Source: Mycetocola reblochoni REB411 (lineage in GTDB: Bacteria > Actinomycetota > Actinomycetes > Actinomycetales > Microbacteriaceae). Taken from it: 32,311 nucleotides of DNA. A model generated the notes under the pieces. That model did not search any database and had not been told where the DNA came from. It was given only the letters and a program-made list of their open reading frames with translations. Shown here piece by piece: positions 1 through 7,690 of the stretch. The stretch is taken from contig NZ_FUKR01000046.1 of the NCBI RefSeq assembly GCF_900163835.1, positions 1 to 32,311 of the forward strand, read 5' to 3'. Both the position numbers and the translations under genes were made by a program. Positions within the stretch are counted from its first letter, which is position 1. Each line of letters begins with the position of its first letter.

Positions 1-388
1 GTGCCGCGGTCATCTCCTCGCTGCGCCAGAAGCGTTCGTGGCCGCGCCGCCACTGTGCGACGTCCTCGTGGCCCTCGCCCTCGTCCCTCGCATGCTCCCA
101 GGGCACCTCGCCGAGCGGGCAGAGCCGGACCCGCACGGTCTCGATGACCGCGACGGCGCGCCCGGCCGAGTCGACAACCCGCTGGCGCGACCCGACCTCG
201 GGCAGCGCCTCGCCCTCGATGTCGTACTCGACGGCGAGCGCGGTGGTCGTCGTCTTGCGTCCGTCGAGGATCGCCGCGACGAGCCGGTCGCGCAGCGGCC
301 CGGGGAACGCGAACTCGGCCACCGGCAGCTCGGCGTCCGGCTGTGCCGGCTCGGGCGTCTCGGGCGGCTCGGGAACGGAGGGGGTCAC
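1..388 (-). CDS. ASCH domain protein, 3' end outside the window
   Basis: The minus strand is open from a GTG at 388 to the window edge, about 129 residues, with no stop. After a Pro/Glu-rich leader the translation reads FAFPGPLRDRLVAAILDGRK followed by TTTTAL, then GSRQRVVDSAGRAVAVIET, LGEVPWEHARDEGEG and a Trp-rich HERFW segment. This is the pattern of stand-alone ASCH proteins (PUA-like beta barrel, thought to bind RNA or nucleosides), where the Lys-Thr-Thr stretch and the ARDEGEG turn are conserved. The start lies 22 nt after the stop of the upstream lipoprotein gene, so the two may be co-transcribed. The start is uncertain: GTG 388 has only a weak, close GGGA, and an internal GTG is possible. 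Biological role unknown. Confidence 0.75.
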   Translation of the reverse strand, partial: MTPSVPEPPETPEPAQPDAELPVAEFAFPGPLRDRLVAAILDGRKTTTTALAVEYDIEGEALPEVGSRQRVVDSAGRAVAVIETVRVRLCPLGEVPWEHARDEGEGHEDVAQWRRGHERFWRSEEMTAA

Positions 389-410
389 CGTCCCAGTATG
401 GCCGAGGGGG

Positions 411-1112
411 TCATCCCTCGCCGTCCAGGGCATAGACGAAACCGGCTCCGCCGCCGAGCGCGGCCCCGACGCCCCGCGTCACCGCCGCCTCGCCCGCGGC
501 CCGCGCGGCCTCGGTGTCCGCCACCGCGGATTCCCCGCTCGTGCCCGCCGCACCGGCTGCACCGGCTGCACCGCGCTGGTCGGCGCCCGGCCAGATGACG
601 GCGGTCACGTTCGCGGTCGGTTCCGGCAGCTGGGCCCCCACGATGAGGAACTGCCGCTCCAGCCGTCCCGCAGAGACGCGGTCGACGGCGTCGAGCGCGG
701 TCGGGCCGACGACAACGACGAGGGCGGGCCCGGCGTCGGCGGCCGCCGCGATGCCGTCGTCCCCCGGCTCCGCCTGGACGTCGACGACGGTCGTGCTCGT
801 GGTCGCGGGCGCGAGTCCGGCGAGGACGCCGTCGATGGTGGCCTGTTCCCCCTCGTCGGGGTCGGCGGGGACGATCAGCGCGACCTCGTCCTGCGCCGTG
901 AGCTCGACCTGCTCGACCGCGCCGGCCCCCGGGTCGATCGTCGCCCCCGGGGCGGGCAGCCCGGGGAGCGTTCCGGTCTCGTCCGGGGTCGCGCCGACCG
1001 ATGCGGTGTCCGCCGGCGGCGAGGTGGCGCATCCGGTCAGCGCGCTGGCCACGAGGGCACAGCCCAGCAGCGCGCGCGCCATCCCGCGGTGTCCGGGCCG
1101 AGCTGTTCCCAT
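411..1112 (-). CDS. Secreted lipoprotein of unknown function, periplasmic-binding-like
   Basis: The product is 233 aa. ATG 1112 is chosen because GGAAGG lies 8 nt upstream and a lipoprotein signal follows at once: a basic N-terminus, hydrophobic residues 13-25 and the lipobox LTGC with Cys28. A longer in-frame start at 1247 would put a low-complexity stretch before the signal and cross the terminator at 1150-1193. The mature part has alternating beta/alpha segments (EVALIVPADP, ALVVVVGPTALDAVDRV, RQFLIVGAQLPEP) that suggest a periplasmic-binding-protein fold like BMP-type solute binders, but no diagnostic motif is visible. An Ala/Gly-rich stretch precedes the C-terminal helix. No transporter genes are adjacent. 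Function not assigned; the fold is an inference. Confidence 0.7.
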   Translation of the reverse strand: MGTARPGHRGMARALLGCALVASALTGCATSPPADTASVGATPDETGTLPGLPAPGATIDPGAGAVEQVELTAQDEVALIVPADPDEGEQATIDGVLAGLAPATTSTTVVDVQAEPGDDGIAAAADAGPALVVVVGPTALDAVDRVSAGRLERQFLIVGAQLPEPTANVTAVIWPGADQRGAAGAAGAAGTSGESAVADTEAARAAGEAAVTRGVGAALGGGAGFVYALDGEG

Positions 1113-1149
1113 GTCGCGTTCCTTCCGATCCGACGTTGCCACCGACGCC

Positions 1150-1193
1150 GGGGACGGGGCGGCACCGGGCTCCCCCGGCGCCGCCCCGTCCCC
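1150..1193 (-). terminator. Strong hairpin after the metallophosphoesterase gene
   Basis: Perfect 14-bp GC-rich inverted repeat, arms 1150-1163 and 1180-1193. A second small stem (1165-1169 with 1174-1178) fits inside the loop. It lies 10 nt past the stop of the minus-strand metallophosphoesterase and before the lipoprotein start. There is no T-run, so intrinsic termination is inferred from position and stem strength. Confidence 0.65.
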
Positions 1194-1203
1194 GTGGCGG
1201 GTG

Positions 1204-3732
1204 CTAGCCCCGCTCAGCCGCGCCGCGGCGGCGGGAGAGGACCACACCGAGGGCGATCAGAGCCGCGGCGAGGACGCCGAACCCGATCGCACCGGCGGCA
1301 CCCGTGCTGGCCAGCGCGCCACCGGTCGAGGCGGCGGAACCGGAGACGGTCGCGCCGGTGCCGGTGCCTGTGCCCGCACCGGCCGTGCCGGAGGAGCCGG
1401 AGCCCTCGGCCGCGGACTGCGACGTGCCCTCAGAGCCGTCGGAGCCGGCCGATCCGGAGTCGGCCGAGCCGGAGGAGTCAGCGGAGCCGGAGGAGTCCGA
1501 GCCGCTTCCCTCAGCGGCTCCGTCGGCGGAGCCGTCGCTGTCGCTGCCCGTTCCCGCACCGGCCGCCACGACCGTGACGATACGCTGCGCGCTCGCCTCG
1601 TTGCCCGCGGCGTCGCTCACCGCGTAGCTCAGCTCGTAGCTGCCGACGGTTGCCGTGTCGACCGAGCCGGACACCGTGATCCCGGAGGTCAGGTCGCCGT
1701 CGCGCTCGTCAGACGCGGTCACCCCGGCCAGCGGGTCGAAGGAGTCGCCCTGGGTCACCGTCGTCGCGCTCGGAGCGTTGATGGTCGGAGCCGTCGTGTC
1801 CTCCTTGCGCAGCGTGACCGAGTCGACAACCTCGTTGACGGCACGTGCGCTCGAGGAGGCCTCGCTACGGAGGGTGGTGACGGTGATCGCGTCGTCGGTC
1901 ACGTCGATGTTGGAGTAGTTGCGGATCTTCTCCTGGTTGATCACGGAGGCGTACCAGGCGTCAGGGGCCTTGACGTCGTAGTACTTGGAGCCGCTGGCCG
2001 AGTTCGCCGTCACGTAGAGGACCTCGCCCTCGCCGGCCACGACCTCGGGGGCCGCCGCCGTCTCCTCCGGGTCGGCGAGCTCGCCGTCCTTGATCAGGTA
2101 GCTGCGGGTGTAGCTGTGGTCGTGACCCTGAAGCACCAGGTCGAAGCCGAGGTCGGAGATGACGGTCGGCAGCGCGGCGCGCAGGTCCGTGATCTGGGTG
2201 TCGTCCACGTGGGCCGCGACCGAGTAGATCGAGTGGTGGAAGGCGAGGACCGTCCACTTCGCCTTGTCGCCCTGCTCCGTCATCACGCGCTCCATGAACG
2301 CGGCGTGGCTGTCGACGTCGCCGTTGTTGGAGTTGAGCACGACGAAGAGCACGTCCTTGTGGGTGAACCAGTAGTCGCCGCCCGAGGAGGTCGCCGAGGT
2401 CGCCGCGCCGGCGGTCTCGTCGAGGTTGGGCACGGTGAAGTGCTGCTCGTAGGCCTTCGAGCCGACGTCGTGGTTGCCGTTCACCGGGACGAGCGGGAGC
2501 TCGCGCAGCTGATCGGGGGCGAGGAAGGCCTGGTAGTGGTCCTCATTGGTGGCGCGCTCGACCTGGTCGCCCGCGGAGAAGAGCAGCTCGCTGTCCGGGT
2601 ACGCCTCCTGTGCGACGTTCAGGGTGTCGGCCCAGCCGTCCTGGTCGTTCTGGACGTTGCCCGAGGCGCCGATCTGCGGGTCGCCGACGAAGAGGAAGTT
2701 GTAGTCGCCGCTGAACGTGGCGGTGCGGAACGAGAACGGCTCGGACCAGCCGCTCGCGTCACTGCCGACGCGGTACACGTAGTCGGTGTTCTCGGCCAGG
2801 CCCGTGAGCGTGGCGGCACGGTTGAACTCGCCGCTGGTGGTGGCTCCGCCGCTGGCCGGGACGACGGTCGCCGCGTCGGCGGGGAAGGCGCCGCTCGCGG
2901 TCCCCTCGGCCAGCTGAACGCTCTGCTCGGTGTCGATGTCGGAGTACCAGGTGACGTTGCGCTCGGACTCGTCGGAGCCGACCGTCAGCACGATGTCAGA
3001 CAGCGATGCGGGGTCGTCGGCCCCGATGACGCGGAGTTCATCGAAGTCGAAGTAGATGTCGGAGCTGCTGGCACGGTCCTGGTAGAGGGCGACCGAGACG
3101 GTGTTCTCCCCCGGCTTCAGCGTGTCGACGGGCACGTCGAAGCTGCTGGTCAGGGGGTCGCCGTTGCTCGCACCGGCGTACATGAGGTTGCGATCCGACT
3201 CGGGGGCGGCCGTCACGGCGTCGTCCACGAACCCGGCGACCTGGGTGCCGTTGACGAAGATCTGGACCGCATCGTCGTAGGTGACGGTGCCGCGCAGCGC
3301 CGCGATGTGCTCGATCTGCTCCGCGCTCAGCGTGACGTCGCTGCGGAAGTGGTAGGTGGGGACGGCGGGGGCCTTGACGCCGTCGATGTAGTGGCGCAGC
3401 AGCGTGTTGACGCCGTGTCCGCCGCCGATGCCGCTGGCGGTGCCGTTCTTCGCGCCGAAGCTGCCCTTCGCCTGGGCCCAGCCGGAGTCGTCGTAGTCGC
3501 CCGCGGTCCAGCTGAGCCGGTCCGCGGAGCCGGCCGACGGGTCGGTGTTGTTGTCTGAGTAGGCCCACTCCGTCTCAGCGGTGCTGATGAGGGTGTCGGG
3601 CAGTTCTGCCGCGTGTGCGGCGGGGGCGGCGCCGGGCAGGGCACCCACCGCGAGGGTGAGGGTGAGGGCCGCGCCGATCGCCGCAGCGGATCGCGCGATC
3701 GGCGCCGTGTTGGAACCAGGTCCCATCGTCAT
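1204..3732 (-). CDS. Secreted, LAXTG-anchored purple-acid-phosphatase-like metallophosphoesterase
   Basis: An 842-aa exported phosphoesterase. A Sec signal peptide fills residues 1 to about 37 (cleavage near AHA-AE). A beta-rich region and a fibronectin-III-like domain follow to about 340, as in purple acid phosphatases. The calcineurin-like catalytic domain (about 345-600) shows metal-binding motifs in order: GDPQ (about 347), SAGDQVE, GNHD (about 418), FHHS and GHDHSYTR (about 534). A DUF5011-type immunoglobulin-like domain spans about 645-720, then a Ser/Gly/Glu-rich linker, then LASTG near 805, a hydrophobic helix and an RRR tail. LAXTG is the sorting signal known for class E sortases, so wall attachment is inferred. 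Probable role: extracellular phosphomonoester or nucleotide hydrolysis. ATG 3732 is chosen for the signal peptide and upstream GAGAG; ATG 3726 is an alternative. Confidence 0.85.
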   Translation of the reverse strand: MTMGPGSNTAPIARSAAAIGAALTLTLAVGALPGAAPAAHAAELPDTLISTAETEWAYSDNNTDPSAGSADRLSWTAGDYDDSGWAQAKGSFGAKNGTASGIGGGHGVNTLLRHYIDGVKAPAVPTYHFRSDVTLSAEQIEHIAALRGTVTYDDAVQIFVNGTQVAGFVDDAVTAAPESDRNLMYAGASNGDPLTSSFDVPVDTLKPGENTVSVALYQDRASSSDIYFDFDELRVIGADDPASLSDIVLTVGSDESERNVTWYSDIDTEQSVQLAEGTASGAFPADAATVVPASGGATTSGEFNRAATLTGLAENTDYVYRVGSDASGWSEPFSFRTATFSGDYNFLFVGDPQIGASGNVQNDQDGWADTLNVAQEAYPDSELLFSAGDQVERATNEDHYQAFLAPDQLRELPLVPVNGNHDVGSKAYEQHFTVPNLDETAGAATSATSSGGDYWFTHKDVLFVVLNSNNGDVDSHAAFMERVMTEQGDKAKWTVLAFHHSIYSVAAHVDDTQITDLRAALPTVISDLGFDLVLQGHDHSYTRSYLIKDGELADPEETAAAPEVVAGEGEVLYVTANSASGSKYYDVKAPDAWYASVINQEKIRNYSNIDVTDDAITVTTLRSEASSSARAVNEVVDSVTLRKEDTTAPTINAPSATTVTQGDSFDPLAGVTASDERDGDLTSGITVSGSVDTATVGSYELSYAVSDAAGNEASAQRIVTVVAAGAGTGSDSDGSADGAAEGSGSDSSGSADSSGSADSGSAGSDGSEGTSQSAAEGSGSSGTAGAGTGTGTGATVSGSAASTGGALASTGAAGAIGFGVLAAALIALGVVLSRRRGAAERG

Positions 3733-3902
3733 GTCTTCTCTCTGTTGCTGTCGTCGTGGCGCACCGCGCGCACGGGTCGACGGTAGGGAGCCGACGTGAA
3801 CGGCCGTGGAACCGGTCGTGGCCTCGGGCTGAACCCTGTCGGGCGGGCCCGCGATCGGAGTGGGCCCGGCTGACGAGCGGAGCCTGAGACAGACGGGGCG
3901 CT

Positions 3903-4000
3903 GACACGCACAGTCCCGCGACACGCGCAGGACCGCGACACGCAGGACCCTTGATGAGCGCGGCGCATGACACGCAGTGCCCTTGATAAGCGGGGCCCCA
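3903..4000. repeat. Short degenerate tandem repeat in a non-coding gap
   Basis: Two 17-bp units (3903-3919 and 3920-3936, 14/17 identical) are followed by two 32-bp units (3937-3968 and 3969-4000, 25/32 identical). Every unit starts GACACGC, and the longer ones contain CCCTTGAT. The 330-bp gap 3733-4062 otherwise holds only the tRNA terminator and no convincing gene. Confidence 0.6.
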
Positions 4001-4023
4001 ACAAGCACAACCCGTGACGCAGA

Positions 4024-4057
4024 GAAGCCCCGGGATCTCGGGGATCACCGGGGCTTC
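4024..4057 (-). terminator. Terminator of tRNA-Thr
   Basis: Perfect 10-bp inverted repeat (arms 4024-4033 and 4048-4057) directly after the 3' end of tRNA-Thr on the minus strand. A short pyrimidine stretch follows. It also separates the tRNA from the metallophosphoesterase downstream. Confidence 0.7.
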
Positions 4058-4062
4058 GACGG

Positions 4063-4135
4063 AGCCGCCTACCAGAATCGAACTGGTGACCTATTCATTA
4101 CGAGTGAATCGCTCTACCGACTGAGCTAAGGCGGC
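4063..4135 (-). tRNA. tRNA-Thr (anticodon CGU)
   Basis: A 73-nt cloverleaf folds on the minus strand. The acceptor stem GCCGCCT pairs with AGGCGGC, the D-arm is GCTC/GAGC, the anticodon stem is ATTCA/TGAAT with loop CTCGTAA, and the T-arm ACCAG/CTGGT encloses TTCGATT. Anticodon CGT reads ACG codons, giving threonine. The discriminator base is T, and the genome continues CCG rather than CCA, so CCA would be added after transcription. Confidence 0.95.
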
Positions 4136-4168
4136 GTGACCACGGTCCTGCCGCGTGCACACCACAAG

Positions 4169-4198
4169 ACTATAGCGTGCCCCGCAGCGTTGCACGAA
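4169..4198 (-). promoter_or_regulatory. Probable tRNA-Thr promoter
   Basis: On the minus strand TTCGTG (4198-4193) and TATAGT (4174-4169) are 18 bp apart. The -10 ends 33 nt before the tRNA 5' end. The -10 is close to consensus; the -35 is only fair. Confidence 0.5.
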
Positions 4199-4246
4199 CC
4201 GGCCCCGGCTGGCGCGTCACGGCACCGGGGAGGCGGTGCGGCCGGC

Positions 4247-5824
4247 TCAGCAGTGCGGGTCGGAGTCGGGAACCGTCCCGTCGATGAGGTAGTCCTCGAC
4301 GGTGTCGTTCACGCAGGCGCTGCCCTTGTTGTACGCCGTGTGGCCCTCCCCCTCGTAGCTGACCAGCACGCCGCTGTCGAGCTGGTCGGCGAGTGCCTCG
4401 GCCCAGGCGTAGGGCGTCGCCGGGTCGTTGCTCGTGCCGATCACGAGGATCGGCGGTGCGCCCTCCGCGGTGATCGCGGTGCGCTCCGCATGTTCGGCGA
4501 TGGGCCAATCGACGCAGCCGATGTCGCCGTAGCCCATGTACGGCCCGATCAGCGGCGCAGCCGTCGCCAGTGCTGCGGCCTGCTCGGCCATCACGGCGGT
4601 GTCCGTGCTCACGGGGTAGTCCGCGCAGTTGTAGGCGGTGAAGGCTTCGGTCGAGTTGTCGGTGTACTCCCCGGTGTCGGCGCTGCGCCCGTTGTACGCG
4701 TCGGCGAAGTCGAACGCCTGCGTCGGGTCGCCCCCCATCACCGCGGCGAACATGGTGCTCAGCTGCGGCCACGCGTCGGCAGAGTAGAGCGGGTAGATGA
4801 TCGCCGTGACGAGGGTGTTGGCGCCGAGCAGTCGGCCGTCGTCGGCGGGCAACGGCTCCGCGTCCGCGTCGCTCAGCAAGCCGGCCACGGTGGACCTCGC
4901 CGTCTGGACCGTCCCCGTGAAGGGGCAGTCGTCCGAGGCGAGGCAGTCCGTCAGGTAGGCGTCGAGGGAGCGCTCGAAGCCGACCGCCTGGGCCGTCGTG
5001 ACCTCCGCGGAGCTCGCGCTGGGGTCGAGAGCGCCGTCGAGGACGAGGCGTCCCGCCCGTTCGGGGTACAGACCCGCGTAGCTGGCGCCGAGGAAGGTCC
5101 CGTAGGAGTACCCGAGGTAGCTGAGCTTCTCGTCGCCGAGGGCGGCCCGCAGCACGTCCATGTCCCGTGCCGCGGCGACGGTGGTGATGTCGCCGAGCGA
5201 CGTCGAGCTGTTCTGCTCGCAGGCGCGTGCGAACCGCTTGGCGGAGGTCTGCATCTCGCCGATCCAGTCGTCGCTTCCCCTGGTGGCGCTCGGGATGCCG
5301 TACAGGTAGTCGTCCATCTCGGGGCCGTCGAGGCAGGAGACGGGGGCGGACCGGCCGACACCGCGCGGGTCGAAGCCGACGACGTCGAAACGCTCCTGCA
5401 GCGGCTCCCCGACGGCGAAGTCCAGGCTGTCCCTGATCAGGTCGACGCCGGAGGCCCCCGGACCGCCGGGGTTGGTCAGGAGCGAGCCGAGCCTCTGGCC
5501 CGTGGCGGGGTGCATGACCAGCGCCAGCGCGATCGAACCGTTGCCGGGGTCCGACCAGTCCGCGGGGACCGTCGCCTCGGCGCAGAGCATCTCCGAGCCG
5601 TCGTCGCACGGGGTCCAGGAGATCTGCTGCTGGTAGTAGGGGGCGAGGTCCTCGTCCACGTCCTGCGGGTACGGCGTCGACAGCTGCGGCTGCACCGGGC
5701 TGGCCGTGTTCTCGGGCAGGAACGCCGTCACGCAGCCGCTGAGCGACAGCGCCGTCACGGTGGCGACGGCGAGGACCGCGACCCTGCGCAGACGACGGCG
5801 GTGCGTGCGAGAGGACGCGGTCAT
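4247..5824 (-). CDS. Lipoprotein alpha/beta hydrolase with TAP-like C-terminal domain (peptidase S33-like)
   Basis: A 525-aa serine hydrolase of the tripeptidyl-aminopeptidase/SlpD-SlpE type. The N-terminus is a lipoprotein signal with lipobox SLSGC (Cys31). The fold shows the oxyanion motif NPGGPGASG, FDPRGVG, the nucleophile elbow GYSYG (Ser near 238), an Asp in GTSNDPATPY (about 466) and the catalytic His in EGHTAYN (about 495). The C-terminal TAP-like region contains paired cysteines, including one in CVDWP and the penultimate-region CVND. Such enzymes remove N-terminal peptides or act on small esters outside the membrane; the true substrate is unknown. ATG 5824 follows GAAAGG by 7 nt and overlaps the holB stop as ATGA, so translation is probably coupled. 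Confidence 0.88.
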   Translation of the reverse strand: MTASSRTHRRRLRRVAVLAVATVTALSLSGCVTAFLPENTASPVQPQLSTPYPQDVDEDLAPYYQQQISWTPCDDGSEMLCAEATVPADWSDPGNGSIALALVMHPATGQRLGSLLTNPGGPGASGVDLIRDSLDFAVGEPLQERFDVVGFDPRGVGRSAPVSCLDGPEMDDYLYGIPSATRGSDDWIGEMQTSAKRFARACEQNSSTSLGDITTVAAARDMDVLRAALGDEKLSYLGYSYGTFLGASYAGLYPERAGRLVLDGALDPSASSAEVTTAQAVGFERSLDAYLTDCLASDDCPFTGTVQTARSTVAGLLSDADAEPLPADDGRLLGANTLVTAIIYPLYSADAWPQLSTMFAAVMGGDPTQAFDFADAYNGRSADTGEYTDNSTEAFTAYNCADYPVSTDTAVMAEQAAALATAAPLIGPYMGYGDIGCVDWPIAEHAERTAITAEGAPPILVIGTSNDPATPYAWAEALADQLDSGVLVSYEGEGHTAYNKGSACVNDTVEDYLIDGTVPDSDPHC

Positions 5825-6963
5825 GCGAGTGCCTTTCGTGGTGCGGAGACGAGGAGCGCCTCCAGGGCGAGGGTGGGTGCGACGTTGGAGCCGAGACGTC
5901 GCCTGGTGGTCGCGATCGCGTCGAGCGTCTGCAGGGTCCGTTCGACGGGATTCTGCCGGGCGAGCTCCTCCAGCTGTTCGGCGCGTTCGCTGTGGATGAG
6001 CGCCGTGTCCGCACCGAGCTGACGGAGCACGAGGTCGCGGTACACGGCCATGAGGTCGACGAGGATGCGGTCGATGCCGTCGCGCTGGGCACGGGTGGCC
6101 CGACGCTTCTGGTCCTCCTCGAGCGATCGGACCTGGGAGCGCAGGGCCGGCGGGACGTTCTGCCCCTCCTGGAGGCCGAGCGAGCGCAGCAGCTCCGCCC
6201 GTTCGCGCTCGTTCTTGGCCTCGCCCAGGGCGGCCGCGTCCGCCGCGGCGATCTCGACGAGCCGGGCGGCCACGGCGACGGCGTCGGCCACGGAACCGAT
6301 GGAGAGCACGGCGTCGACCGCGGCGTCTCTCCGCTCCCTCGCACCGCTGTCGGTGGCGAGCGCCCTGGCCATGCCGATGTGGCTCTGCGCGTGCCGAGCG
6401 GACTGCTCGGCGAGCTCGGCCGGGACACCGTCCCTGCGCTCGAGCAGCGCCGCGACGTCGGCGATGCCTGGCACGCTCAGCCTGACGCTGCGCACGCGGG
6501 AGCGGATCGTGGGGATCAGGTCGGCCTCGCTCGGCGCGCACAGCAGCCACACCGTGCGCTCCGGGGGCTCCTCGAGCGACTTGAGCAGCAGGTTCGAGGT
6601 GCGCTCGCTCATCCGGTCGGCGTCCTCGATCACCATGACCCGGTATCGGCCGCTCGACGGCGCGTAGTGAGCGGAGGAGACCAGTGAGCGGACCTCGTCG
6701 ATGGAGATGATCACCTTCTCCGTCCGGAGAACGGTCAGGTCCGGGTGGGTGCGGGCGGCGACCTGGGTCTCGATCTCCGGCCCGCCGCCGAGGAGCGCGG
6801 CGGCGAAGGCGTAGGCGAGGGTGGAACGCCCCGAGCCGGGGGGCCCGGTGATGAGCCACGCGTGCGTCATGCCCGCGTGCGGGTCGTCCGGGTCGGCCGC
6901 CGCGGCCGCCCTCAGGGTCGCGACGGCGTCAGGCTGACCGATGACGTCGTCCCAGAGTCCCAT
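5821..6963 (-). CDS. holB: DNA polymerase III subunit delta prime
   Basis: This 380-aa clamp-loader subunit belongs with the DnaX subunit encoded at the end of the window. It starts MGLWDDVIGQ, a typical delta-prime start. A P-loop-like GPPGSGRST (40-48) follows, then DEVRSL (89-94), IEDADRM and the strongly conserved NLLLKSLEEPPE (124-135). Delta prime does not hydrolyse ATP; here the Walker A Lys is Arg, and the usual Ser-Arg-Cys motif reads SRV near 155. The zinc module normally found after the P-loop has lost its cysteines (residues 58-72 read LGGGPEIETQVAART). The gene sits 35 nt after tmk and overlaps the hydrolase gene by 4 nt. Confidence 0.92.
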   Translation of the reverse strand: MGLWDDVIGQPDAVATLRAAAAADPDDPHAGMTHAWLITGPPGSGRSTLAYAFAAALLGGGPEIETQVAARTHPDLTVLRTEKVIISIDEVRSLVSSAHYAPSSGRYRVMVIEDADRMSERTSNLLLKSLEEPPERTVWLLCAPSEADLIPTIRSRVRSVRLSVPGIADVAALLERRDGVPAELAEQSARHAQSHIGMARALATDSGARERRDAAVDAVLSIGSVADAVAVAARLVEIAAADAAALGEAKNERERAELLRSLGLQEGQNVPPALRSQVRSLEEDQKRRATRAQRDGIDRILVDLMAVYRDLVLRQLGADTALIHSERAEQLEELARQNPVERTLQTLDAIATTRRRLGSNVAPTLALEALLVSAPRKALA

Positions 6964-6998
6964 GACGTCAAGCGTACTGGCCGCCGCCGACGGGGAGG

Positions 6999-7688
6999 CT
7001 ACGAGCCCACCAACTGGAGGACGCGCTCGAGGACGGCGGAGGCGATGTCCTCGGGCGGCCGGGCAGCGTCGACGACGAGGAAACGCTCGGGCTCGGCCTC
7101 GGCCGAGTCGAGGTAGACCCGGCGGACGCGCTCGTGGAACTCGGCGGCCTCGGACTCGAGCCGGTCGTATCGAGTCCGCGCCCTGTCGAGGCGGGCGCGC
7201 CCGTCCTCGACACTCAGGTCGAGGAGGACGGTGAGGTCGGGCAGCAGGCCGTCGGCAGCCCACAGCGACAGCGAACGGATCCGGTCGCGGCCGAGCCCAC
7301 GGCCCATGCCCTGGTAGGCGACCGAGGAGTCCAGGTAGCGGTCCTGCAGCACGACCGTTCCCGCGGCGAGCGCGGGCCGGACCACCGTCGCGATGTGCTG
7401 CGCACGGTCCGCCGCGTACAGGAGCGCCTCGGCTCGTGCATCGATCTCGCCGCGGTGGTGCAGCACGAGCTCGCGGATCGTCACGCCGATCTCGGTTCCC
7501 CCCGGCTCCCTGGTGTGCAGGACCGACCGCCCCCTGTCGGACAGGGCGGCGGCGAGCAGCCCCGACTGCGTGGTCTTGCCGGAGCCGTCACCACCCTCGA
7601 AGGTGATGAACAGCCCCCTCCCCGCGCGGCCGGGGGTGACGCTGTCGGGTGCCGCCTCCTCGCTGACGCCATCCACGACGCCGGTCAC
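6999..7688 (-). CDS. tmk: Thymidylate kinase (dTMP kinase)
   Basis: A 229-aa enzyme that phosphorylates dTMP to dTDP for DNA synthesis. The P-loop EGGDGSGKTT lies at 31-40. The substrate motif HTREPGGTEIG follows, then DRYLDSSVAYQGMGRGLG and a LID segment with Arg residues (RTRYDRLESE). The first 24 residues precede the fold and are unusual in length. GTG 7688 starts 2 nt after the topA stop; its Shine-Dalgarno site is weak, so coupling to topA is likely, and a slightly later start cannot be excluded. The order topA-tmk-holB is common in actinobacteria, so these replication genes are probably one operon. Confidence 0.93.
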   Translation of the reverse strand: MTGVVDGVSEEAAPDSVTPGRAGRGLFITFEGGDGSGKTTQSGLLAAALSDRGRSVLHTREPGGTEIGVTIRELVLHHRGEIDARAEALLYAADRAQHIATVVRPALAAGTVVLQDRYLDSSVAYQGMGRGLGRDRIRSLSLWAADGLLPDLTVLLDLSVEDGRARLDRARTRYDRLESEAAEFHERVRRVYLDSAEAEPERFLVVDAARPPEDIASAVLERVLQLVGS

Positions 7689-7690
7689 GG

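Noticed and set aside
514-3558. 1014-codon open frame on the plus strand
   Set aside because: Antisense to the lipoprotein and metallophosphoesterase genes, low-complexity, no ribosome site; a GC-rich shadow frame.
4063-4135. tRNA-Thr and tRNA-Pro (24044-24120) as integration sites
   Set aside because: No integrase, no duplicated tRNA 3' end and no foreign-looking genes are next to either tRNA.
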